Source: an uncultured Neisseria sp. (GTDB lineage Bacteria > Pseudomonadota > Gammaproteobacteria > Burkholderiales > Neisseriaceae). From it: a DNA stretch of 11,286 nucleotides. How positions within the stretch are numbered: the first letter of the stretch is position 1; each line of letters opens with the position of its first letter. The translations under genes were made by a program, and so were the position numbers. The stretch is from the NCBI GenBank assembly GCA_947097615.1, contig CAMURX010000044.1:1-11286 (forward strand), read 5' to 3'. The notes under the pieces are model-generated. The model was not told the DNA's origin. It made no database searches and saw only the letters and a list, made by a program, of their open reading frames with translations. Shown one piece after another: positions 6,924-11,286 of the stretch.

Positions 6924-7930
6924 AACGCTACCAGGCAGAACCTGCCCCCGCCAAACCGCACACCGGCAAAACCGGCATCCTCCTCATCAACCTCGGCACC
7001 CCCGCCGCCCCCACCGCCGAGGCCGTGCGCCCCTACCTGCGTCAATTCCTCTCCGACACCCGCGTCATCGAACTGCCGCCGCTCCTCTGGCAACCCATCC
7101 TGCGCGGCCTCATCCTCCCCTTCCGTGCCAAAAAAAGTGCCGCCCACTACAAAAAAATCTGGCTCAAAGAAGGCTCGCCGCTGATGGTCTACAGCCAACG
7201 ACAAACCAAAGCCCTGGCCGAACGCCTGCCCGAAGCCGTCGTCCGCTGCTCCATGACCTACGGCCTGCCCGACACCGCCTACACCATCGCCGAACTCAAA
7301 GCCCAAGGCGTCGACAAAATCCTCGCCCTCCCCCTCTTCCCGCAATACGCCGCATCCAGCAGCGGCGCCGCCCTCGACGCCGTCTCCCGCGCCATGCTGC
7401 GCACCCGCAGCCAACCCTCCCTGCGCACCCTGCGCAGCTTTTACAACGACCCCGGCTACATCGAAGCCCTGCGCCGCCAAGTCTCCGCCTACTGGCAGGA
7501 ACACGGCAAAGGCAAACACCTGCTGATGAGCTTCCACAGCATCCCGCAGGCGCACGCCGACGCGGGCGACCCCTATCCCGACGAATGCCGCGAAACCGCC
7601 CGCCTGCTCGCCGCCGCCCTCGGCCTCTCCGACAACGAATACACCGCCTCCTTCCAAAGCCGCTTCGGCGGCGGCAAATGGCTCGAACCGGCCACCGAAG
7701 ACATGTTCCGCAAGCTGCCCAAACAAGGCGTCGAATCCCTCGACGTCATCTGCCCCGCCTTCGTCAGCGACTGCATCGAAACCATGGAAGAAATCGCCGT
7801 CGAAGGCCGCGAAACCTTCCACGAAGCGGGCGGCCGCCAATTCCGCTACATCCCCTGCCTCAACGACAACCCCGACTGGATAGACGCACTCGCCGCCATC
7901 GTCCGCCGCGAAGCCGCAGGCTGGCTGTAA
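6920..7930 (+). CDS. hemH: Ferrochelatase
   Basis: HemH inserts ferrous iron into protoporphyrin IX, the last step of protohaem synthesis, at the inner face of the cytoplasmic membrane. The 336-aa protein is of normal bacterial length. Family motifs are GILLINLGTPAAPT (about 18-31), LPLFPQYAASSSGAA (about 137-151), LLMSFHSIPQAH with the conserved metal-site histidine H206, SFQSRFGGGKWLEP (about 244-257) and CPAFVSDCIETMEEI with the conserved glutamate E287. I see no cysteine pattern indicating a 2Fe-2S cluster. The ribosome-binding site AAGGAAA (6910-6916) lies inside the upstream lipoprotein gene and the start overlaps that gene's stop by four bases. Haem made here would serve c-type cytochromes such as cycB at the other end of the window, but no shared regulation is visible. 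Confidence 0.96.
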   Translation: MKRYQAEPAPAKPHTGKTGILLINLGTPAAPTAEAVRPYLRQFLSDTRVIELPPLLWQPILRGLILPFRAKKSAAHYKKIWLKEGSPLMVYSQRQTKALAERLPEAVVRCSMTYGLPDTAYTIAELKAQGVDKILALPLFPQYAASSSGAALDAVSRAMLRTRSQPSLRTLRSFYNDPGYIEALRRQVSAYWQEHGKGKHLLMSFHSIPQAHADAGDPYPDECRETARLLAAALGLSDNEYTASFQSRFGGGKWLEPATEDMFRKLPKQGVESLDVICPAFVSDCIETMEEIAVEGRETFHEAGGRQFRYIPCLNDNPDWIDALAAIVRREAAGWL

Positions 7931-7939
7931 AACCGAAAA

Positions 7940-7969
7940 GGCCGTCTGAAACCCTGCTTTCAGACGGCC
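7940..7969 (+). terminator. DUS-pair hairpin after hemH
   Basis: A 12-bp perfect stem (7940-7951 with 7958-7969) with a 6-nt loop begins nine bases after the hemH stop. No T-run follows. It is probably a partial terminator, since the next gene on the same strand starts 28 bases later without a visible promoter. Confidence 0.55.
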
Positions 7970-7997
7970 GCCAACCCCAACCGAGAAAGGAAACCCC

Positions 7998-8438
7998 ATG
8001 CCCATCCGCCGACTCACCGACACGCTCTACATCGCCCCGCAGCTCACCGAAGCCGACGCGCAGGAAGCCGCGCGGCTCGGCATCAAAAGCGTCATCTGCA
8101 ACCGTCCCGACGGCGAAGAAGACGGCCAGCCCTCCTACGCACAAGTGCAGCGCTGGCTCATCGACGCCGGCATAGGCGAAATTGCGCACCAACCCATCAA
8201 CGCCGCGCCCGCCATCTCCGCCGCCGACATCAACAACTTCCAAGTCCTGCTCACTTCGTCGGAAGCCCCCGTCCTCGCCTACTGCCGCACCGGCACGCGC
8301 AGTTCGCTGCTGTGGGCGTACCACGCCGTGCAAAACGGCACGAGTGTCGACGATGCCGTCCGTGCCGCCGCCGCTGCGGGCGTCGATTTGTCCGCCTTTG
8401 CCGAACGCCTGAACCGCGCGGCGCAAAACGGCCTGTAA
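7998..8438 (+). CDS. DUF442-type phosphatase/rhodanese-like protein
   Basis: A 146-aa cytosolic protein of the TIGR01244/DUF442 type, a small domain related to dual-specificity phosphatases and found fused to or beside beta-lactamase-like sulfur dioxygenases in other bacteria. It opens with the typical RLTDTLYIAPQLTEADAQ (5-22). The strand-loop ICNRPDGE (33-40) carries the conserved NRPD. The active-site loop CRTGTRS begins at C96, with R101 closing a C-X4-R loop of rhodanese size. The expected helix SLLWAYHAV follows. Activity could be phosphatase or sulfur transfer; sequence alone cannot decide, and no sulfide-oxidation partner is nearby. A strong ribosome-binding site (GAAAGGAAA) precedes ATG 7998. 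It follows hemH on the same strand and ends at a strong hairpin facing convergent msrC. Confidence 0.88.
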   Translation: MPIRRLTDTLYIAPQLTEADAQEAARLGIKSVICNRPDGEEDGQPSYAQVQRWLIDAGIGEIAHQPINAAPAISAADINNFQVLLTSSEAPVLAYCRTGTRSSLLWAYHAVQNGTSVDDAVRAAAAAGVDLSAFAERLNRAAQNGL

Positions 8439-8453
8439 ACCGCCGCCGCAACA

Positions 8454-8500
8454 AAAAGGCCGTCTGAAAACCTTGAATAAGGGTTTTCAGACGGCCTTTT
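8454..8500. terminator. Bidirectional DUS-pair terminator
   Basis: A perfect 19-bp stem (8454-8472 with 8482-8500) around a 9-nt loop contains two inverted DUS copies. An A-run on the left side and a T-run on the right make it work for either strand, which suits its place between the convergent DUF442 and msrC genes. Confidence 0.85.
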
Positions 8501-8565
8501 GTATACCAGCTTTCAGGCGGAAAGATTGGCGCAAAGCGCACCGTCGGATTCGGGTTTACCCGTTT

Positions 8566-8575
8566 TTCAGACGGC
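8566..8575 (-). repeat. DNA uptake sequence providing the msrC stop codon
   Basis: On the minus strand the sequence GAG GCC GTC TGA ends msrC: the DUS AGGCCGTCTGAA supplies the last codons (Glu-Ala-Val) and the stop. The 66 bases between this site and the bidirectional terminator hold nothing else that I can support. Confidence 0.85.
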
Positions 8576-9064
8576 CTCCCGCGCCCCCGCGCCGCGCGAG
8601 AGTAGCGCCGCTACTTTCGTCAAACCGTCGGCGTCGGTTTCGTCGAAAGCGGCCAAGGTTTCCGCATCGGCGTCCAGCACGCCCCACACCCTGCCCGCTT
8701 CATCCGCCAACGGCACGACGATTTCCGATTTCGAGCGCGAGGAACAGGCGATGTGGTCGGGGTGCGCGTCCACATCGGGCACCAGCATCACTTCGTTTTT
8801 CTGCCACGCCTGCCCGCACACGCCCCGCCCGTAGGGAATGCGCGTGCAGGCCAAAGGCCCTTGGAACGGGCCGAGCACCAGCTCGCGGCCGCGAACCAGA
8901 TAAAAGCCGACCCACAGCCAGCCGAAAGCCTCTTTCAACACCGCCGCTGTGTTGGCGAGATTGGCGGTTTGGTCGCTCTCGTCCGCCAGCAGCGCGGCCA
9001 GCTGCGGCAGAAGTTCGTCGTAGCGTCCGGCCTTGCTTTCGGCCTGCGCGGAAAAATGGTGCAT
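8567..9064 (-). CDS. msrC: Free methionine-(R)-sulfoxide reductase (GAF domain)
   Basis: This 165-aa single-GAF-domain enzyme reduces free methionine-R-sulfoxide in the cytosol with thioredoxin as electron donor, repairing oxidised methionine. The three family cysteines are present with the canonical spacing: C73 (GPLACTRIPYG), C83 (GRGVCGQAW) and C107 (DHIACSSRSKSEIVVPL); the 10- and 24-residue gaps equal those of E. coli MsrC (84/94/118). WVGFYLV (51-57) and VWGVLDADA (127-135) are typical GAF strands. ATG at 9064 is chosen because AGAGGAG lies about nine bases upstream and the protein then has the normal family length; the frame stays open upstream to 9316, but that part runs into the palindromic repeat. 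The final codons and the TGA are provided by a DUS. It is divergent from mlaF and convergent with the DUF442 gene. Confidence 0.95.
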   Translation of the reverse strand: MHHFSAQAESKAGRYDELLPQLAALLADESDQTANLANTAAVLKEAFGWLWVGFYLVRGRELVLGPFQGPLACTRIPYGRGVCGQAWQKNEVMLVPDVDAHPDHIACSSRSKSEIVVPLADEAGRVWGVLDADAETLAAFDETDADGLTKVAALLSRGAGAREAV

Positions 9065-9130
9065 ATCGTCGTCTCCTCTCTGATACGCCCGAAAGGCTGT
9101 CTGCCCTCGGGCTGTCGGACAAAGCGGCGG

Positions 9131-9159
9131 ATGATACGCGGCAAACGGAGGCGCGTCAC
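9131..9159 (-). promoter_or_regulatory. Putative promoter of msrC
   Basis: On the minus strand: GTGACG (9154-9159, 4/6), a 17-bp spacer, then TATCAT (9131-9136, 5/6). The predicted start near 9124 gives a leader of about 60 nt. Consensus matching only. Confidence 0.4.
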
Positions 9160-9175
9160 GGCCGCAGGCAGAAAG

Positions 9176-9185
9176 GCCGTCTGAA
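9176..9185 (+). repeat. DNA uptake sequence (AG dialect)
   Basis: A solitary DUS between the msrC promoter region and the palindromic element. Confidence 0.85.
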
Positions 9186-9220
9186 AACGCTGACGCGGCA
9201 GCGCCGAAACACCCGCACCT

Positions 9221-9381
9221 GGGGCTGTTGACAATCAGCTTGCGAAGCGGTTTTTTGAGGAAAAATCTGCGGATGCAAGGAAAAAAGCGCAGCAAGGTTG
9301 GACACCTTGCGAGCATTTTTGACGCGGCAGGCGCGGATTTTTACCAAAAACACCGCCGCAAGGCTGAGTGTCAACAGCCCC
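9221..9381. repeat. 161-bp palindromic element with 13-bp terminal inverted repeats (MITE-like)
   Basis: GGGGCTGTTGACA (9221-9233) and TGTCAACAGCCCC (9369-9381) are perfect inverted repeats. The symmetry continues inward as an imperfect match: TCAGCTTGCG near the left end corresponds to the complement of CGCAAGGCTGA near the right end, GAGGAAAAATCTGCG corresponds to the complement of CGCGGATTTTTACC, and the centre is a perfect hairpin GCAAGGT-TGGAC-ACCTTGC (9292-9310). The whole element could fold into one long cruciform or RNA hairpin. It has no open reading frame of its own, no convincing target duplication, and no Correia-type (NEMIS) terminus. Each end carries an inward-facing TTGACA. A matching end lies at 38-50. 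It sits between divergent msrC and mlaF. Confidence 0.75.
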
Positions 9382-9425
9382 TATGCCGTCAGTGTAGGTT
9401 TATGCCGTATAATGCCGCCCTGCCG

Positions 9426-9459
9426 CGCCGCAGGCCGTCTGAAAAGGCGGCCTGCGGCG
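9426..9459 (+). other. GC-rich hairpin in the mlaF upstream region
   Basis: CGCCGCAGGCC (9426-9436) pairs perfectly with GGCCTGCGGCG (9449-9459), 12-nt loop, with a DUS core (9434-9443) spanning stem and loop. It lies after a TATAAT at 9408-9413 that has no visible -35, and before a better promoter candidate, so it may stop transcription coming from the repeat side. Confidence 0.5.
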
Positions 9460-9464
9460 GACAT

Positions 9465-9493
9465 TTGCCCCTTTCGCAACCAATATTTAGAAT
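9465..9493 (+). promoter_or_regulatory. Putative promoter of mlaF
   Basis: TTGCCC (9465-9470, 4/6), a 17-bp spacer, then TAGAAT (9488-9493, 5/6), giving a start near 9500 and a leader of about 20 nt. A perfect TATAAT at 9408-9413, upstream of the hairpin, is an alternative without a recognisable -35. Confidence 0.4.
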
Positions 9494-9520
9494 GCCGCAT
9501 TTTCTGCACCGAGCCGCCTC

Positions 9521-10318
9521 ATGCCCCAGCCCTTTATCGAAATGAAAAACGTCGTCTTCGCCTACGGCAGCCGCGTCATCCTGCGCGATGTCAGCTTCGC
9601 CGTGCCGCGCGGCGCGTTTGCGGCGGTGATGGGCGGCTCGGGCAGCGGCAAAACCACCCTCATGCGCCTGATTACCGGCCAAATCCGCCCGCAGTCCGGC
9701 CAAGTGCTCATCGAAGGCCGCGATCTGGCCGCCTTTTCCGATGCCGAACTCTACGAACACCGCCGCCGCATGGGCGTATTGTTCCAACACGGCGCGCTGT
9801 TTACCGACCTTTCCGTGTTCGACAACATCGCCTTCCCGATGCGCGAACTCACCCGCCTGCCCGAAGCCGTTATCCGCGATTTGGTATTGCTGAAACTCAA
9901 CGCCGTCGGCCTGCGCGGCGTGGAAAACCTGATGCCCTCCGAGCTTTCCGGCGGCATGGCGCGCCGCGTCGCCCTCGCCCGCACCATCGCCCTCGACCCC
10001 GAAATCATGCTTTACGACGAACCGTTTACCGGCCTCGACCCGATTTCGCTCGGCGTCATCGCCCACCTCATCAGCCGCGTCAACAAAGCCCTGCGCTCCA
10101 CCAGCGTGATGGTGACGCACGACATTGAAAAATCGCTGCAAATCGTCGACCAGGTGATTTTTCTCGCGCACGGCGAAATCATGTTCTCCGGCACGCCGCA
10201 AGAAATGCGCGAACTCGATTCGCCGTGGGTGCGCCAATTTATCGGCGGCGAAGCCGACGGCCCCGTCGCCTTCCGCTACCCCGCGCCAACGACGCTGAAA
10301 GACGATTTGCTCGGATAG
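9521..10318 (+). CDS. mlaF: Mla phospholipid transport ATPase
   Basis: MlaF is the cytosolic ATPase of the MlaFEDB complex, which moves phospholipids between inner and outer membranes and preserves outer-membrane asymmetry. The 265-aa sequence has Walker [10 protein letters not shown] (38-46), Q-loop Q89 (LFQHGALF), ABC signature LSGGM (142-146), Walker B IMLYDEP (162-168) and H-loop H200 (MVTHD). The signature ending in GGM followed by ARR, the segment [19 protein letters not shown] and the tail [15 protein letters not shown] are typical of the MlaF/Ttg2A subfamily. The meningococcal counterpart has also been described as GltT of a glutamate importer; the subfamily features favour the lipid role. 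No clear Shine-Dalgarno precedes ATG 9521; the segment VVFAYGSR is correctly placed from that start. mlaE follows after one intervening gene. Confidence 0.93.
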   Translation: MPQPFIEMKNVVFAYGSRVILRDVSFAVPRGAFAAVMGGSGSGKTTLMRLITGQIRPQSGQVLIEGRDLAAFSDAELYEHRRRMGVLFQHGALFTDLSVFDNIAFPMRELTRLPEAVIRDLVLLKLNAVGLRGVENLMPSELSGGMARRVALARTIALDPEIMLYDEPFTGLDPISLGVIAHLISRVNKALRSTSVMVTHDIEKSLQIVDQVIFLAHGEIMFSGTPQEMRELDSPWVRQFIGGEADGPVAFRYPAPTTLKDDLLG

Positions 10319-10358
10319 CTTTCAGACGGCCTAAGCGACTGAAAGGCCGTCTGAAAGC
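10318..10358 (+). terminator. DUS-pair hairpin directly after mlaF
   Basis: A perfect 15-bp stem (10318-10332 with 10344-10358), 11-nt loop, begins at the last base of the mlaF stop codon. No T-run follows, so it may attenuate rather than end transcription into the downstream genes. Confidence 0.6.
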
Positions 10359-10378
10359 CGCCGCACGGAACAAGCCGC

Positions 10379-10861
10379 ATGACGAAAAACCGCCTCTGCC
10401 TCGCCGCCCTTGCCGCACTCGATGCGGCCGCGCTCTGTTACGCGCTTTGGCAATACGCGGAAGCGGGCGCATTTCTTTACAGCTTTTTGGCGGAGCGCAC
10501 GGCGGACGCGGCGGCGGGATTTTCCTTGGACGATGCCGCGCTGAGCCTGCTGTTTCTCGCCGCGCCGCTGTCCTCGCTGCTGCTTTACTGCCTGCTGCCG
10601 CTTTCCGCATACGGTTTGGCACGCGGCAGACGCTGGGTTCGTTGGGTTGTACTGCTGCAACTGCCGCTGCGGCTTTTGGATTTTTCGCCCAGCCTGCCCG
10701 TTTGGGAAACCGCCGCCGCGCAAAGCATCGCCGACCTGCTGCCGCCAATGTGGCAGACCCGCACCCTCATCACCCTGCTGCTAGCGGTCGAGCTGGGCAA
10801 AGCCCTGTGGGTGTGGTTACTCACCCGCAAAACACGTTTTCAGACGGCCTCAAAATCCTAA
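10379..10861 (+). CDS. Unrecognised four-helix membrane protein between mlaF and mlaE
   Basis: A 160-aa hydrophobic protein with about four membrane helices (about 5-26, 54-80, 83-100 and 126-147). Short charged loops (ARGRRW at 81-86, LLTRK near 150) suggest orientation by the positive-inside rule. No catalytic or transporter motif is visible and I do not recognise the family; it is not MlaE, MlaD, MlaC or MlaB. The start at ATG 10379 has only a weak GGA nine bases upstream. The C-terminus (RFQTASKS) is partly encoded by a DUS at 10839-10848, which is also one arm of a terminator-like hairpin. Its position splits two genes that are normally adjacent, and hairpins flank it on both sides, so it looks inserted into the operon. 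It may have a role in the envelope or be a passenger. Confidence 0.75.
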   Translation: MTKNRLCLAALAALDAAALCYALWQYAEAGAFLYSFLAERTADAAAGFSLDDAALSLLFLAAPLSSLLLYCLLPLSAYGLARGRRWVRWVVLLQLPLRLLDFSPSLPVWETAAAQSIADLLPPMWQTRTLITLLLAVELGKALWVWLLTRKTRFQTASKS

Positions 10862-10886
10862 AATAGGCCGTCTGAAACCCTTTTTT
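10838..10886 (+). terminator. DUS-pair terminator with T-run before mlaE
   Basis: A 13-bp perfect stem (10838-10850 with 10865-10877), 14-nt AT-rich loop, is followed by CCC and six Ts (10881-10886): the best Rho-independent layout in the window on the plus strand. It overlaps the end of the upstream gene and stops 15 bases before mlaE. Confidence 0.75.
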
Positions 10887-10901
10887 GAAACCCGCGAAAC
10901 T

Positions 10902-11286
10902 ATGGACTTCATTCAAACCGTCGGCGCGAAAACGCTGGCCTTTATCCGCTCCCTCGGCAGCGTCTGCCTGTTTTTCATGCAGATTCTGGCGCGCTCCGGC
11001 ACGGCGTTCGCGCGGCCGCGCCTGTCGGTGCGGCAGGTGTATTTTTCCGGCGTGATGTCGGTGCTGATTATCGCCGTGTCCGGCCTGTTTGTCGGCATGG
11101 TGCTCGGTTTGCAGGGCTACACCCAGCTTGCCAAGTTCAAATCCGCCGATATTTTGGGCTATATGGTGGCCGCCTCGCTGTTGCGCGAACTCGGCCCCGT
11201 GCTGGCCGCCATCCTGTTTGCCAGCAGCGCGGGCGGCGCGATGACCAGCGAAATCGGCCTGATGAAAACCACCGAGCAGCTCGAAG
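10902..11286 (+). CDS. mlaE: Mla phospholipid transport permease, 5' part
   Basis: MlaE is the inner-membrane permease that pairs with MlaF. The window contains the first 128 codons, about half of the usual length of roughly 260 residues; the frame is open at the window edge. Family features are an amphipathic N-terminal segment (FIQTVGAKTLAFIRSLG), a membrane segment SVLIIAVSGLFVGMVLGLQ (about 53-71), the block LLRELGPVLAAILFASSAGG (about 93-112) and EIGLMKTTEQLE (about 117-128), which corresponds to the conserved E-G-MKVTEQ-DA loop of MlaE/YrbE proteins. ATG 10902 has only a weak purine-rich site upstream (GCGAAAC). Because a terminator with a T-run ends 15 bases upstream, expression needs read-through. 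The meningococcal counterpart has been called GltM. Confidence 0.92.
   Translation, partial: MDFIQTVGAKTLAFIRSLGSVCLFFMQILARSGTAFARPRLSVRQVYFSGVMSVLIIAVSGLFVGMVLGLQGYTQLAKFKSADILGYMVAASLLRELGPVLAAILFASSAGGAMTSEIGLMKTTEQLE

Noticed and set aside
6794..8023. 409-codon minus-strand frame opposite hemH
   Set aside because: Low-complexity Gly/Ala/Phe antisense frame; hemH motifs establish the plus strand.
9065..9316. N-terminal extension of msrC on the minus strand
   Set aside because: It would translate part of the palindromic repeat and a DUS; the ATG at 9064 has a strong ribosome-binding site and gives the standard family length.
9521..11286. Glutamate importer GltT-GltM as the name for the ATPase and permease
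   Set aside because: The sequence features (MlaF-type tail, MlaE RELGP and MKTTEQ blocks) place them in the Mla lipid transport family; the glutamate role is an alternative literature claim, so it is noted but not used as the call.
1..11286. CRISPR array, prophage, Correia elements or phase-variable tracts
   Set aside because: No regularly spaced direct repeats, phage genes or Correia termini are present. The longest homopolymers noticed are about seven bases (A-runs at 363-369 and 4857-4863), too short for typical slipped-strand switching.

Overview
The window comes from a Neisseriaceae chromosome, most likely a GC-rich Neisseria. The main evidence is the neisserial DNA uptake sequence: I count 26 perfect copies of the core GCCGTCTGAA or its complement. 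22 of them have the AG-flanked form AGGCCGTCTGAA, the dialect of commensal Neisseria, rather than the AT form of N. meningitidis and N. gonorrhoeae. The gene content (membrane-anchored two-haem cytochrome c5, short FtsK, Mla ATPase and permease) fits this. I cannot name the species.

Layout. 1-50: the end of a repeat cut by the window edge. 59-134: tRNA-Arg(CCG), minus strand. 264-1328: promoter, leader dyad and gene for a diheme cytochrome c5 (cycB), closed by two hairpins. 1377-1772: unrecognised small protein. 1902-2999: anmK (anhydro-MurNAc kinase, peptidoglycan recycling). 3174-5567: ftsK (septal DNA translocase). 5656-8438: five plus-strand genes, namely a membrane protein of unknown function, a small secreted protein, a small lipoprotein whose stop overlaps the hemH start, hemH (ferrochelatase) and a DUF442-type phosphatase/rhodanese-like protein. 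8567-9064: convergent msrC (free methionine-R-sulfoxide reductase). 9065-9520: an intergenic region between divergent genes, carrying a 161-bp imperfect palindrome with 13-bp terminal inverted repeats. 9521 to the end: mlaF, an unrecognised four-helix membrane protein gene, and the 5' part of mlaE.

How it works together. The window is mostly housekeeping: electron transport and haem supply (cycB, hemH), cell-wall recycling and division (anmK, ftsK), oxidative repair (msrC) and outer-membrane lipid transport (mlaF/mlaE). Almost every gene boundary carries a DUS, often as an inverted pair that forms a terminator-like hairpin, and several DUS copies lie inside reading frames. I see no prophage, CRISPR array, toxin-antitoxin, defence locus or complete insertion sequence. 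The least ordinary elements are the palindromic repeat with a matching end beside the tRNA gene, the unknown gene between mlaF and mlaE, and the DUS that supplies the stop codon of msrC.
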